The notes under the pieces are model-generated. The model had not been told where the DNA came from. It worked only from the letters and a program-made list of their open reading frames with translations, and made no database searches. The position numbers and the translations under genes were made by a program. DNA of 64,000 bases from Maribacter luteus (lineage in GTDB: Bacteria > Bacteroidota > Bacteroidia > Flavobacteriales > Flavobacteriaceae). The stretch is taken from the NCBI RefSeq assembly GCF_009674825.1, contig NZ_WKJH01000030.1:1-64000 (forward strand), in the 5' to 3' direction. This document shows positions 50,903-61,649 of this stretch, piece after piece. Position 1 is the stretch's first letter. Each line of letters starts with the position of its first letter.

Positions 50903-53752
50903 ATGACGAACTACGAGGAGAATATTGAGGTCAAAGGCGCCCGCGTCCATAACCTTAAAAACATTGATGTTACCATACCAAGGGAAAAATTGGTGGTAAT
51001 CACTGGCCTATCGGGCAGTGGCAAGTCATCCCTTGCTTTTGATACGATTTATGCCGAAGGCCAACGTAGATACATAGAGACTTTTTCGGCATATGCCCGT
51101 CAATTCTTAGGCGGCCTTGAACGCCCGGATGTTGATAAAATCGACGGACTATCACCTGTTATTGCCATTGAACAGAAAACCACATCTAAATCCCCACGTT
51201 CAACGGTAGGTACGATCACCGAAATTTACGACTTTCTTAGACTGTTATTTGCTCGGGCCGGGGATGCATATAGTTACAATACCGGCGAAAAGATGGTCAG
51301 TTATAGTGACGAACAGATCAAAGAGCTCATCATAACCGATTATAAGGATAAAAAGATAAATGTACTTGCCCCGATCATAAAATCGAGAAAAGGGCATTAC
51401 CGGGAATTGTTCGAACAAATAGCGAAACAGGGCTTTGTTAAAGTCCGGGTAGATGGCGAAATCAAGGATATTGTAAAAGGGATGAAGGTTGACCGTTACA
51501 AAACCCACGATATAGAAATCGTCATCGATCGCCTTAAGATTTCCGAAAATTCGGAATTGGATAAACGAATGACCGAAACCATCAATACCGCAATGTACAG
51601 TGGTGAAAATGTATTGATGATTTTGGAGGAAGGCAAAAAAGAACCAAGATACTTCAGTCGTGACCTTATGTGTCCGACCACTGGAATCTCCTATCCTACC
51701 CCCGAACCCAATACGTTTTCTTTCAATTCACCCAAGGGAATGTGCCCCAATTGCAATGGCTTGGGACATGTGCATGAAGTTAACGAATCGAAGATCTTTC
51801 CGAACAAAAAACTTTCCATCCATGCTGGTGGAATCGCCCCATTGGGCCCTTATAAAAAATCTTGGGCCTTTAAACAGATTGAAACCATAGCAAAACGATA
51901 TGGTTTTGAGCTGCAAGACCCTATTCATAAAATTCCAAGTGAAGCCATGGATATCCTTCTGAATGGCGGACAGGAAAGTTTCGATGTGGAGTCAAAGACC
52001 CTTGGTGTAAAACGTAACTACAAAATAGATTACGAAGGCATATCCAACTTCATCAAAAACCAATTCGAAGAATCCGATAGTACTTCGATAAAAAGATGGG
52101 CCAAGGAATACATGGACAAGATTACCTGTCCCACTTGCAACGGCTCAAGGCTTCGGCAAGAATCATTGAACTTTAAAATCGACGAAAAGAACATTGCTGA
52201 AATCTCTAATTTGGATATTGCTGAAGTTGCCACTTTCTTTGAAGGTTTAGAGGCCAAACTAACGGGGAACCAATTAAAGATTGCCGAAGAAATAATAAAA
52301 GAGATAAAAACCAGGATACGTTTTCTTTTGGATGTTGGGTTAGATTACCTCTCATTGAACCGTAGTTCCAAATCACTCTCCGGTGGGGAAGCACAACGTA
52401 TACGTTTGGCCACGCAAATCGGTACTCAATTGGTAGGCGTACTTTATATTTTGGACGAACCCAGTATAGGCCTGCACCAGAGGGACAATAATCGGTTGAT
52501 CAGTTCTTTGGAAGCACTTCGAGATATTGGAAACTCCATTATCGTGGTCGAACATGACCGGGATATGATCGAAAGGGCCGACCATGTCATTGATATTGGC
52601 CCAAAAGCCGGTTATCATGGGGGCGAAATCATTTCCGAAGGTACACCTGATGAATTAAAAAACCACCATACGTTAACCGCGGACTACATTACAGGGGTAA
52701 AGGAAATTTCAGTTCCGAAAAAACGAAGAAAAGGGAACGGTAAAAAAATAACCCTTACCGGTTGTACGGGGAACAACCTTAAAAACGTATCAATTAGCAT
52801 CCCTTTAGGGAAAATGATCGGGGTAACAGGAGTTTCGGGCAGCGGTAAATCAACCTTGATCAACGAGACCCTCTACCCTATTATGAATGCACATTATTTT
52901 AATGGCGTTCGTAAACCCATGCCTTATAAATCAATAAAAGGGTTGGAGCATATCGACAAGGTAATCGACATCAACCAAAGTCCGATCGGGCGTACCCCTA
53001 GGTCCAATCCCGCGACATATACAGGTGTTTTTAGTGAAATTCGTTCCCTTTTCACCAAAACCCCTGAAGCCGCTATTCGAGGGTATAAACCAGGACGATT
53101 CAGTTTCAATGTAAAAGGCGGAAGATGTGAAACTTGCCAAGGAGGTGGACTACGTGTAATAGAAATGAATTTTCTTCCCGACGTATATGTAGAATGTGAA
53201 ACATGTAATGGTAAGCGTTTCAATAGGGAAACCTTGGAAATCAGGTATAAGGGAAAATCAATTTCCGATGTATTGGAAATGACCATAGATGATGCCGTGG
53301 AGTTTTTCGAAATGATTCCAAAAATCCATCGAAAATTAAAAACAATTCAAGATGTTGGCTTAGGATACATATCTTTAGGGCAACAGTCCACCACATTATC
53401 AGGTGGAGAGGCACAACGTATAAAATTGGCTACGGAACTTTCCAAACGGGATACCGGCAATACTTTTTATATCTTGGACGAACCTACAACAGGTCTTCAC
53501 TTTGAAGATATTCGCGTACTTTTAGACGTTTTGAACAAATTGGTAGAAAAGGGCAATACAGTATTGGTCATAGAACACAACTTGGATGTGATTAAAGTGG
53601 TGGACCATATTATAGACATAGGATATGAAGGTGGCAGAGGTGGCGGTATGGTCGTTGCCGAAGGTACTCCTGAAGAGGTGTGTAAAAACAAAAAGAGTTA
53701 TACGGCACAATTTTTAAGACCCGAATTGGGTTTTGATAAGCAGAAAGCATAA
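50903..53752 (+). CDS. uvrA: excinuclease ABC subunit A
   Basis: About 949 residues from ATG 50903. Two ABC ATPase modules: Walker [10 protein letters not shown] with signature [17 protein letters not shown], and Walker [10 protein letters not shown] with [17 protein letters not shown]. Zinc modules: [11 protein letters not shown]... with CPTCNGSRL in the first half, and CETCQGGG... CETCNGKRF in the second. Switch histidines [10 protein letters not shown] and [10 protein letters not shown] are present. It is the damage sensor of nucleotide excision repair and loads UvrB. Heads a likely operon with a LOG-family gene (58 bp on) and the M1-like protein. Confidence 0.97.
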   Translation: MTNYEENIEVKGARVHNLKNIDVTIPREKLVVITGLSGSGKSSLAFDTIYAEGQRRYIETFSAYARQFLGGLERPDVDKIDGLSPVIAIEQKTTSKSPRSTVGTITEIYDFLRLLFARAGDAYSYNTGEKMVSYSDEQIKELIITDYKDKKINVLAPIIKSRKGHYRELFEQIAKQGFVKVRVDGEIKDIVKGMKVDRYKTHDIEIVIDRLKISENSELDKRMTETINTAMYSGENVLMILEEGKKEPRYFSRDLMCPTTGISYPTPEPNTFSFNSPKGMCPNCNGLGHVHEVNESKIFPNKKLSIHAGGIAPLGPYKKSWAFKQIETIAKRYGFELQDPIHKIPSEAMDILLNGGQESFDVESKTLGVKRNYKIDYEGISNFIKNQFEESDSTSIKRWAKEYMDKITCPTCNGSRLRQESLNFKIDEKNIAEISNLDIAEVATFFEGLEAKLTGNQLKIAEEIIKEIKTRIRFLLDVGLDYLSLNRSSKSLSGGEAQRIRLATQIGTQLVGVLYILDEPSIGLHQRDNNRLISSLEALRDIGNSIIVVEHDRDMIERADHVIDIGPKAGYHGGEIISEGTPDELKNHHTLTADYITGVKEISVPKKRRKGNGKKITLTGCTGNNLKNVSISIPLGKMIGVTGVSGSGKSTLINETLYPIMNAHYFNGVRKPMPYKSIKGLEHIDKVIDINQSPIGRTPRSNPATYTGVFSEIRSLFTKTPEAAIRGYKPGRFSFNVKGGRCETCQGGGLRVIEMNFLPDVYVECETCNGKRFNRETLEIRYKGKSISDVLEMTIDDAVEFFEMIPKIHRKLKTIQDVGLGYISLGQQSTTLSGGEAQRIKLATELSKRDTGNTFYILDEPTTGLHFEDIRVLLDVLNKLVEKGNTVLVIEHNLDVIKVVDHIIDIGYEGGRGGGMVVAEGTPEEVCKNKKSYTAQFLRPELGFDKQKA

Positions 53753-53810
53753 TATTGATTAAAAAAGTAGTGGCAGTCATAACATGCTGCCCAAAAAGTT
53801 ATAAAACAGA

Positions 53811-54497
53811 ATGAGAAAAGAACAACATTTTAAAGGTTGGAATGAAATAAAAACCAACGATTCATGGGCCATATTCAAAATCATGGGAGAATTTGTAAGT
53901 GGTTTTGAAAAAATGAGTGAAATAGGACCTTGTGTCTCTATTTTCGGTTCTGCAAGAACAAAAGAGAACACAGAATATTACAATCTTTCCGTCAACGTGG
54001 CCAAGAGCATTGCCGAAGCCGGTTATGGAGTAATCACAGGCGGAGGCCCCGGTATCATGGAAGCTGGAAACCGCGGAGCATATTTGGCTGGCGGCACCTC
54101 TGTAGGGCTGAATATAGACCTCCCGTTTGAACAACATGACAACCCTTACATCGATAGTGACAAGAGTCTTGATTTTGACTATTTTTTTGTTAGAAAGGTA
54201 ATGTTCGTTAAATATTCCCAAGGTTTTGTCGTAATGCCGGGCGGATTCGGTACATTGGATGAACTCTTCGAAGCCATTACCCTGATACAGACCAATAAAA
54301 TTGAAAAATTTCCCATTATATTAGTGGGCTCCAAATTCTGGGGCGGGCTTATTGATTGGATAAAAAATACCATGCTCAGTGCTGGGAACATCAGTCCAAA
54401 AGATATGGACCTTATAAAATTAGTTGATACAGAGGGTGAAGTGGTAGAAATTTTGGATTCTTTCTACAAAGGACGATCTTTAAGCCCGAATTTCTAA
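53811..54497 (+). CDS. LOG-family (TIGR00730) phosphoribohydrolase
   Basis: 228 residues, Rossmann-like. Signature blocks GYGVITGGGPGIMEAGNRGAYLAGG and QGFVVMPGGFGTLDELFEAITLIQ (the PGGxGTxxE motif), with CVSIFGSARTKENTEYY at the start. LOG proteins hydrolyse nucleoside 5'-monophosphates (cytokinin ribotides in plants, AMP/other NMPs in bacteria). Substrate here unknown. Same strand as uvrA, 9 bp before the next gene, so part of one operon. Confidence 0.93.
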   Translation: MRKEQHFKGWNEIKTNDSWAIFKIMGEFVSGFEKMSEIGPCVSIFGSARTKENTEYYNLSVNVAKSIAEAGYGVITGGGPGIMEAGNRGAYLAGGTSVGLNIDLPFEQHDNPYIDSDKSLDFDYFFVRKVMFVKYSQGFVVMPGGFGTLDELFEAITLIQTNKIEKFPIILVGSKFWGGLIDWIKNTMLSAGNISPKDMDLIKLVDTEGEVVEILDSFYKGRSLSPNF

Positions 54498-54506
54498 ATC
54501 GAATAT

Positions 54507-57347
54507 TTGAAAAAGAACGTATTTTTTAATTCCATTTTTGGTTTTCTTGCCTTTTTTACAGGCCTGCAAATTGCTCTTAGCCAGCACACGAACACTCTTT
54601 CTGTTCGGCTGAACGGGGAGACAAAGGAATTGAACATACAGCAAGAGTTCATTTATGTAAACTCTTCAAAATCCACTTTGGAGGAACTCTATTTCAATGA
54701 TTGGGCCCACGCCTATTCTAACAAGAACACAGGACTTGCCAAAAGATTTGCCCAAGAGTTCAAAAAAAGCCTTCATTTGGCCAAAGACAATGAACGGGGC
54801 CGAACTACTATTCTCAGTGCCGTAGACGATGAGTACAGGGGTTTGCGCTGGGAACGAACAGCAGAAAAAGACCTGATAAAGATAACCCTGAACCAACCAT
54901 TGCTCCCGGGAGAAAAGGTTCAATTGTTCATGACGTATACCGTGCAATTACCACCTGATAAATACACCCCATATGGCTACAATAACAGGGATGAATATTA
55001 TCTTAAGGATTGGTATCTGTCACCAGCCGTATTTGATGGCAAATGGAACCTTTACTCCAATAAAAACCTTGAGGACCTATACACCGATATTACTAGGACA
55101 ACGGTTAATTTCAGGTATCCTGGCAATCTTTTCCTAACCACGAATTACAGAAACCTCGGAACTTCGAATTTTCCAAACGGCAAACAGACCCAATTAGAAT
55201 CCATTAAGCAAAAGAACTGCGAAATAATATTAAGTCCGTTTCAAAAATTCAAAACACACGTTACCCCATATATGACGGTGGTTACCGATTTACAATCACC
55301 TAAATACGACGATATATCACAAGGTATTTCAATAGACAAGGTATCTAAGTTCATTTTTGACAACCTTGGCAAATACCCTCATGCCCAATTACTGGTAAGT
55401 CAAAAAGATTATAATAAAAGTCCTTTATACGGCCTTAATCAACTCCCCTCTTTTATAAGACCTTATGAAGAGCAGTTTCAATTTGAAATGAAATTCTTGA
55501 AAACGGCATTGAATAAATTCTTAACGGAGACACTTTATCTAAACCCGAGAAAAGAACAGTGGCTCAAGGATGCCATTGCCAACTACTTGATCATAGAATA
55601 TGTAGAGACATTTTACCCAGATCAAAAACTGTTGGGCAAATTATCCAATATATGGGGTATTCGAGGATTCAACATTGCGAAAATGGATTTTAATGAGCAA
55701 TACCCGTTCCTGTATATGTTAACAGCTAGGAAAAACCTAGATCAAGCCCTTACAACCCCGAACGATTCCTTGATTAAATTCAACCAAAAGATCGCGAACA
55801 AATATAAAGCCGGAATGGGCCTTTCCTATTTAGCCGATTATATAGGTAAGGATAAAATAGATACAAGTATCAAAACCTATTTTAAACACTATTCCTTAAA
55901 TTCGGCCAAGGTGCTGGATTTTGAATCTATTTTAAAGCGATCTGCCGATATAGATATTGATTGGTTCTTCAGGGATTACCTTTCAACGGATAAAAAGATC
56001 GATTTCAAAATAAAAAAAATCATCAAAACCGATGATTCCTTGAAGGTTACTTTAAAAAACAAAGAAGGCACCAATGTACCCATTTCGCTTTTCGGCATTA
56101 AAAAAGATTCAGTGGTTTCCAAATATTGGTTTACCGATATAGGATCCCAAAAGACCTTCACCATTCCTAGAGGGGAAGAAGATCGATTGGTACTGAATTA
56201 TGACCATAAGATTCCCGAGTTCAATGAACGGGATAATTGGAAATCCTTAAAAGGCTTTTTATCAAGCAATAAAAAATTACAGTTCCGTTTCTTCAAAGAT
56301 GCCGAAAACCCGTATTACAACCAGGTTTTTTATGTACCTGTCCTTAACTTCAATATTTATGATGGATGGTCTCCCGGAATGCGAATTTACAATAAGCCCT
56401 TTTTAGAGAAACCTTTTGTTTACGACTTTGCCCCTTCCTATGCAGCAAAGGAAAAATCTTTAGTTGGGTACGGAAAATTCAATTATCGTAAATACCTGAG
56501 CAAAAGTGGTCTATACGTTGCGAATTACGGTTTTAGGGGCTCAACATCGCACTATCAAGAAAATTCACGGTACACCACCATTACACCATCGATCGGTTTT
56601 GGTTGGCGTCCTGATGACTTAAGATCCAATAAGAGGGATTTCCTTAGTTTACGATATGTAAATGTCTTCCGTAGTTTGGATGATAATTTGGAAAATATTG
56701 AAACCGATCCCGATTACAGTGTTCTGAATGCCCGTTTTACACATAGGGACAACGGTATCATAGATTATCTTTCTTGGTTTGCAGATGCCCAGTACAGTAA
56801 AGATTTTAGCAAGTTGTCTTTTGAACTTGAATACCGAAAACTATTCGAAAACAATAGACAGTTCAATTTTAGGTTTTTCGCAGGTAAATTTCTACACAAC
56901 ACCATAGAACCCGGTTTAAAATTCTTTGATTTTGCCTTGGATCGGCCCAATGACTACCTTTTTGATTATAATTATTTAGGAAGATCAGAAGAAACAGGTA
57001 TCTACAGTCAACAGATCATTATCGCCGAAGGCGGTTTCAAATCTAAATTACAGAACCCTTTCGCCAATGATTGGATGGCCACAGTGAATACCAGTATCAA
57101 TATTTGGCGCTGGGTTGAGTTTTACAGCGACTTCGGATTTATGAAAAGTAAGAACATCAAAGAGCGCATGGTCTATGACTCAGGGGTTCGTCTGAACCTT
57201 GTCACCGATTATTTTGAACTCTATTTCCCCTTATACTCAAATAATGGCTGGGAAGTTACACAGCCCAATTATGAGGAAAAAATCAGATTTATCGTAACCT
57301 TAAGCCCAAAGACCTTAACAGGCTTATTTACCCGAAAATGGTTCTAA
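54507..57347 (+). CDS. M1-peptidase-like protein without catalytic motif, fused to a barrel-like C-terminus
   Basis: 946 residues; the start is TTG 54507, the only start that leaves the signal peptide (KNVFFNSIFGFLAFFTGLQIALS) intact. N-terminal beta domain (about 27-260) and an alpha domain (about 275-480) resemble gluzincin aminopeptidases, but the HExxH helix is absent: the place is occupied by FQFEMKFLKTALNKFLTETL, followed by WLKDAIANYLIIEYVETFYP (352-371), the counterpart of WL-x-EG-A-x-Y. The last third (about 600-946) consists of aromatic strand-turn units ending RFIVTLSPKTLTGLFTRKWF, like an outer-membrane barrel. Probably a structural or binding protein of the outer membrane. Confidence 0.75.
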   Translation: MKKNVFFNSIFGFLAFFTGLQIALSQHTNTLSVRLNGETKELNIQQEFIYVNSSKSTLEELYFNDWAHAYSNKNTGLAKRFAQEFKKSLHLAKDNERGRTTILSAVDDEYRGLRWERTAEKDLIKITLNQPLLPGEKVQLFMTYTVQLPPDKYTPYGYNNRDEYYLKDWYLSPAVFDGKWNLYSNKNLEDLYTDITRTTVNFRYPGNLFLTTNYRNLGTSNFPNGKQTQLESIKQKNCEIILSPFQKFKTHVTPYMTVVTDLQSPKYDDISQGISIDKVSKFIFDNLGKYPHAQLLVSQKDYNKSPLYGLNQLPSFIRPYEEQFQFEMKFLKTALNKFLTETLYLNPRKEQWLKDAIANYLIIEYVETFYPDQKLLGKLSNIWGIRGFNIAKMDFNEQYPFLYMLTARKNLDQALTTPNDSLIKFNQKIANKYKAGMGLSYLADYIGKDKIDTSIKTYFKHYSLNSAKVLDFESILKRSADIDIDWFFRDYLSTDKKIDFKIKKIIKTDDSLKVTLKNKEGTNVPISLFGIKKDSVVSKYWFTDIGSQKTFTIPRGEEDRLVLNYDHKIPEFNERDNWKSLKGFLSSNKKLQFRFFKDAENPYYNQVFYVPVLNFNIYDGWSPGMRIYNKPFLEKPFVYDFAPSYAAKEKSLVGYGKFNYRKYLSKSGLYVANYGFRGSTSHYQENSRYTTITPSIGFGWRPDDLRSNKRDFLSLRYVNVFRSLDDNLENIETDPDYSVLNARFTHRDNGIIDYLSWFADAQYSKDFSKLSFELEYRKLFENNRQFNFRFFAGKFLHNTIEPGLKFFDFALDRPNDYLFDYNYLGRSEETGIYSQQIIIAEGGFKSKLQNPFANDWMATVNTSINIWRWVEFYSDFGFMKSKNIKERMVYDSGVRLNLVTDYFELYFPLYSNNGWEVTQPNYEEKIRFIVTLSPKTLTGLFTRKWF

Positions 57348-57458
57348 TCCCTTGCCATATTCCTAATATTCATCACATATTTTTTATAATTTATAAGCAT
57401 TTTATTTATAATCGTGCTTTTCTTTAATGATTGTTAAATACTTAAACCCATTTCTAAA

Positions 57459-57489
57459 TTGCAAAATTCCTTATGGTTTGGTACTTTTG
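57459..57489 (+). promoter_or_regulatory. promoter of the second fused E1
   Basis: TTG (57459-57461), 20 nt, TACTTTTG (57482-57489); leader about 17 nt to ATG 57511. Confidence 0.75.
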
Positions 57490-57510
57490 TAGAAAGTCAA
57501 ACCACAGTAT

Positions 57511-59922
57511 ATGGATACATCCCCAAAATTGAGTTCCGACATTTCTTTTGATGACTTTAGAACCCAGATTCTACAAGATTACAAAATAGCCTTTACCAGC
57601 AGAATTTGTAGTCTTCTAGGAAGAAAGGAAGTTCTAACCGGTAAAGCCAAGTTCGGTATTTTTGGGGATGGCAAGGAATTACCACAATTGGCCATGGCCA
57701 AATCTTTCAGAAACGGTGATTTCCGCAGTGGCTATTACAGGGACCAAACCTTTATGATGGCTTTGGGCCTACTTAATGCCAAAGAATTTTTTCATGGTCT
57801 GTACGCTACGGCAGATATCGATAAAGACCCCATGAGTGGAGGAAGGCAAATGGGCGGACATTTTTTGACACACAGTCTTAATGCCGATGGATCCTGGAAG
57901 AACCTTACCGAACAGAAGAACAGTAGTCCGGATATTTCATGTACTGCCGGGCAAATGCCAAGATTATTGGGATTGGCCCAAGCTTCTAAGGTTTACCGTA
58001 ATTTACCTAATATAGATGCTACCAAATTTTCAAACAATGGTAATGAGGTCGCATGGGGAACAATCGGGAACGCGAGTACCAGTGAAGGCTTGTTTTTTGA
58101 AACTATCAATGCCGGAGGTGTACTACAGGTACCTATGGTAGTTAGTATTTGGGATGATGAATATGGGATTTCGGTTCCTGCCAAATACCACACGACCAAA
58201 GAAAATATATCAAAAATCCTATCGGGATTTCAGCGGGATGAAAATGATAACGGATATGAATTATTAAAGGTTAAGGGGTGGGACTACACTGCATTGATGC
58301 ATGTTTATGAAAATGCATCGGATATTGCCAGGGAACAACATGTTCCTGTTATTATACATGTAACCGAATTGACACAACCACAAGGCCACTCGACCTCAGG
58401 TTCCCATGAGCGATACAAAAATGCTGAACGCCTTCAATGGGAAAAAGATAACGACTGCAATAAGCGATTCAAAGAATGGATTTTGGAATCAGGGATTTCA
58501 ACCGAAGATGAACTAGCAAAGATCGAAAAGGAAATTCGCCAAAAGGTACGGGCCGCCAAAAATGAGGCTTGGGCAGAATTCCTTAGTGAACATAAACAAA
58601 TGAAAACTGTTTTGTTGGGGCTTCTGAACAATGTCGCCAATAAAAGTGCCAATCGTAATTTTATTGCAAAATTAAGGAATGACCTAATAGCTGTAGAAGA
58701 GCCGCTCAAAAAAGATTTAGGAATTATTTCCCGTAAAGCGCTACGCTATTTAATCGGGGAAGAATCGCAAGAAAAAGATGCATTGATAAAATGGGTGAAT
58801 GACTTTCTTGATAAGATGCAACCTAAATTCAGTAAACATCTTTATAGCGAACATCCCAATAAAGCAACGAACATTCCAATGATAGAACCTATCTACGACA
58901 CAAATGTGGAAGAAGTAGATGGTAGGATTATTTTAAGGGATAATTTCGACAAACTGTTCGAAAAGTATCCGGAGGTATTGATTTTTGGTGAGGATAGTGG
59001 CAAAATCGGTGATGTAAACCAAGGCTTGGAAGGTCTTCAGAATAAGTATGGCAAAATACGGGTCGCAGATACCGGTATTCGTGAAGCTACCATTATTGGT
59101 CAAGGTATAGGATTGGCCCTCAGAGGTTTGCGTCCTATTGCCGAAATTCAATATTTAGATTATATTTTCTATGCTACGTCCCAACTGACCGATGATTTGG
59201 CAACAATGCTTTATAGGAGTTTTGGTAAACAAAAAGCGCCGCTCATAGTTAGGACCAGAGGGCACAGACTAGAAGGTATTTGGCATTCCGGCTCTCCCAT
59301 GGGCGGACTTATCAACCTATTGAGGGGAATGTACATATTAGCCCCTAGGAATATGACCCAAGCTGCCGGTTTCTATAATACCTTAATGAAGAGTGATGAA
59401 CCCGCCTTGATCATAGAAAGCCTAAATGGGTATCGTTTAAAAGAAAGAAAACCAAAAAACTTAGGGGAATTTTGCACTCCCATAGGAATGGTAGAAACCT
59501 TGAAAACAGGAAATGATATTACACTGGTATCATACGGTTCAACCGTACGCATTGTTTTAAGGGTTGCCAAAGAGCTTGCTGTTGTAGGTATTGATGCCGA
59601 AGTTATAGATGCCCAAACACTTTTACCTTTCGATATCAACCACGATACCGTGAAAAGTCTCCAAAAAACGAATCGTCTATTGATTATTGACGAGGATGTT
59701 CCCGGAGGATGTTCCTCTTACCTCCTTAACGAAATAATCGAGAAGCAAGGAGGTTACAATTATTTGGATAGCAAGCCACATACCTTAACTAGTAAAGATC
59801 ATAGACCTGCCTATGGTACGGATGGCGACTATTTTTCCAAACCAAGTGCTGAGGACATATTTGAAAAAGTGTACGATATAATGCATGAGGCGAACCCTTC
59901 CGATTATCCAAAATTAAGATAA
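57511..59922 (+). CDS. fused alpha/beta E1 of a 2-oxoacid dehydrogenase (second type)
   Basis: 803 residues. Alpha half (1 to about 440): FRSGYYRDQTFMMALGL, thiamine-diphosphate region GTIGNASTSEGLFFETINAGG... SIWDDEYGISVP, where the usual GDG/NN pair is replaced by GNAST and DDE-Y. Helical linker (about 310-450). Beta half (about 455-803): ILIFGEDSGKIGDVNQGLEGLQ, RVADTGIREATIIGQGIGLALRG, YRSFGKQKAPLIVRTRGHRLEG, VIDAQTLLPFDINHD, RPAYGTDGDYFSKPS. This is the long Bacteroidota subtype distinct from the 669-residue E1 at 9878-11887; substrate not certain. Monocistronic with its own promoter. Confidence 0.9.
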   Translation: MDTSPKLSSDISFDDFRTQILQDYKIAFTSRICSLLGRKEVLTGKAKFGIFGDGKELPQLAMAKSFRNGDFRSGYYRDQTFMMALGLLNAKEFFHGLYATADIDKDPMSGGRQMGGHFLTHSLNADGSWKNLTEQKNSSPDISCTAGQMPRLLGLAQASKVYRNLPNIDATKFSNNGNEVAWGTIGNASTSEGLFFETINAGGVLQVPMVVSIWDDEYGISVPAKYHTTKENISKILSGFQRDENDNGYELLKVKGWDYTALMHVYENASDIAREQHVPVIIHVTELTQPQGHSTSGSHERYKNAERLQWEKDNDCNKRFKEWILESGISTEDELAKIEKEIRQKVRAAKNEAWAEFLSEHKQMKTVLLGLLNNVANKSANRNFIAKLRNDLIAVEEPLKKDLGIISRKALRYLIGEESQEKDALIKWVNDFLDKMQPKFSKHLYSEHPNKATNIPMIEPIYDTNVEEVDGRIILRDNFDKLFEKYPEVLIFGEDSGKIGDVNQGLEGLQNKYGKIRVADTGIREATIIGQGIGLALRGLRPIAEIQYLDYIFYATSQLTDDLATMLYRSFGKQKAPLIVRTRGHRLEGIWHSGSPMGGLINLLRGMYILAPRNMTQAAGFYNTLMKSDEPALIIESLNGYRLKERKPKNLGEFCTPIGMVETLKTGNDITLVSYGSTVRIVLRVAKELAVVGIDAEVIDAQTLLPFDINHDTVKSLQKTNRLLIIDEDVPGGCSSYLLNEIIEKQGGYNYLDSKPHTLTSKDHRPAYGTDGDYFSKPSAEDIFEKVYDIMHEANPSDYPKLR

Positions 59923-60243
59923 GCCCATAAATTTGATGGTGAACCCCTTTTTTTAAACCTATCGGTATATTATTATGCCTTGATACATTTTTCCTGTTTT
60001 TGATCCAGTTTCTTTCCATTGACAAGTCGGACAGTTACTTAATTTCCCCTGATTTACCTGAAAATTCGCTTCCATTGGTAGATAAACGCTTAAATAGTTA
60101 TCCCGTTTGATGGCAAATAATCCATTTTTATAGCCCATTTTACCCTTAAACGATATAAACACAAGCATTTAAAAGAATATTGAACCACCTTTTAAATTAA
60201 TCAAAAAATTGGTACTTTTAATGCTATTGAAACTTTACTGCAA
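59923..60243. other. intergenic region, possible small minus-strand frame
   Basis: 321 bp. A minus-strand frame at 59959-60168 (69 codons, or 59 from its second Met) contains NCPTCQWKETGSKTGKMYQG and might be a real small CxxC protein, but there is no strong promoter or second line of support. On the plus strand TACTTTTA (60213-60220) may be the -7 box for the DoxX gene. Confidence 0.3.
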
Positions 60244-60621
60244 ATGAAAAACAACCTAGTTACCCAAATCGGCTTGGCTTTCCTTAGAATTATGCCTTCT
60301 CTCTTGATGATTTCCCACGGACTCCCAAAATTTCAAAAATTGATCAGTGGAAATTTTGAATTTGGAGACCCCATTGGAATTGGTGCAACTCCATCCTTAT
60401 TCTTAACCGTACTTGCTGAATTTATTTGTCCCATTTTAATTATCATAGGTTTTAAAACCCGATGGATGGCTGTTCCCGTAGCAATTACCATGGCCGTAGC
60501 TGCTTTTATCGTGCATGGGGCTGACCCATTCGGAACCAAAGAAAAAGCATTGGTTTATTTGGTTTTCTTTGTGGCCATTATTCTTTTGGGTCCTGGAAAA
60601 TTCAGTATTGACAGAAAGTAA
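60244..60621 (+). CDS. DoxX-family membrane protein
   Basis: 125 residues, four membrane helices: GLAFLRIMPSLLMISHGLPKF (the conserved SHGxxK of DoxX), SLFLTVLAEFICPILIIIGF, RWMAVPVAITMAVAAFIVHG, LVYLVFFVAIILLGPGKFSIDR. Inner-membrane family tied to thiosulfate/quinone or redox-stress functions in some species; no specific role can be given. Its stop is directly followed by the reverse-strand stop of holA, with no base between. Confidence 0.88.
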   Translation: MKNNLVTQIGLAFLRIMPSLLMISHGLPKFQKLISGNFEFGDPIGIGATPSLFLTVLAEFICPILIIIGFKTRWMAVPVAITMAVAAFIVHGADPFGTKEKALVYLVFFVAIILLGPGKFSIDRK

Positions 60622-61623
60622 TTAAAAAATCTTTACCAATAGTTCTTTCAACAAATCGGATTGTGGTGTGGCATTGGCCCCTACCCCTTTACCTTTAAGA
60701 TCCATTTCGCGTAAATTTGAAATAATCATACTTACTTTTTTCATGGGATAATTCTTGGCTGCAACTTGGTATTCCCCAACAAAATAGGGATTTATCCTCA
60801 GGGCACTTGCAACACTCTTCGGAGAATGGTCATTTAACCCATGATATTGCAACAATTGCGAGAAAAAACTATGCAAGAGGGTTATCGTAAGAACGAACGG
60901 ATTGTCTTTCGGGTTTTGGGCAAAATATTTGATGATCTTGGATGCCTTTAGCACATCCCGCTCCCCAATTGCCTTCTTCAACTCAAAATTATTGTAGTCT
61001 TTACTAATGCCGATATGCTCTTCGATATGCTCGGGCGTAATTTGGCTCTCTTTCGGCAGAATATAAGTCAGCTTATCCATCTCCTTACTTATTCGACTTA
61101 AATCGGTACCTAAATTCTCCACAAGTAAAATAGCCGCTTTATGGGAGATTGAATAGCCCTTGCCCTGAAGCACCTTTCTCAACCAATCGGAAACCTGGTT
61201 TTCATACAACTTCTTACTCTCGAATAAAACTCCGTGTTTTTGAATCGATTTATATAATTTCTTTCGCTTATCTAGCTTCTTATATTTGTAACAAATTACC
61301 AAAACCGTCGTGGTCTGGGGATTTTCAGCATAATCGACCAATTGCTCTATGGTCCTCGAAAGCTCTTGGGCCTCTTTTACAATGACTACCTGCCGTTCTG
61401 CCATCATGGGATAGCGTTTGGCATTGGCCACTATATCATCGATACTTGCCTCCTTACCATATAAGACCATTTGATTAAAGCCCCTCTCGTCTTCGGTCAA
61501 GACATTTTTCTCGATATATTGAGATATCTTGTCAATATAATAGGGTTCTTCGCCAAACAAAAAATAAATGGGACGTATATTTCCTTTTCTAATATCGGCA
61601 ACAATTTGTTTTACTTCATCCAT
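60622..61623 (-). CDS. holA: DNA polymerase III, delta subunit
   Basis: 333 residues. N-terminal RecA-like module with degenerate Walker A IYFLFGEEPYYIDKISQYIE; clamp-opening region DERGFNQMVLYGKEASIDDIVANAKRYPMMAERQVVIVKEAQEL; domain II KRKKLYKSIQKHGVLFESKKLYENQ; C-terminal collar PYFVGEYQVAAKNYPMKKV and LKGKGVGANATPQSDLLKELL. It opens the beta clamp as part of the clamp loader. Head-to-head with the HsdR-N gene, 26 bp between start codons, as is common in Flavobacteriia. Confidence 0.95.
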   Translation of the reverse strand: MDEVKQIVADIRKGNIRPIYFLFGEEPYYIDKISQYIEKNVLTEDERGFNQMVLYGKEASIDDIVANAKRYPMMAERQVVIVKEAQELSRTIEQLVDYAENPQTTTVLVICYKYKKLDKRKKLYKSIQKHGVLFESKKLYENQVSDWLRKVLQGKGYSISHKAAILLVENLGTDLSRISKEMDKLTYILPKESQITPEHIEEHIGISKDYNNFELKKAIGERDVLKASKIIKYFAQNPKDNPFVLTITLLHSFFSQLLQYHGLNDHSPKSVASALRINPYFVGEYQVAAKNYPMKKVSMIISNLREMDLKGKGVGANATPQSDLLKELLVKIF

Positions 61624-61649
61624 CCAAAAAAAATCATCAAATTTGCCAC

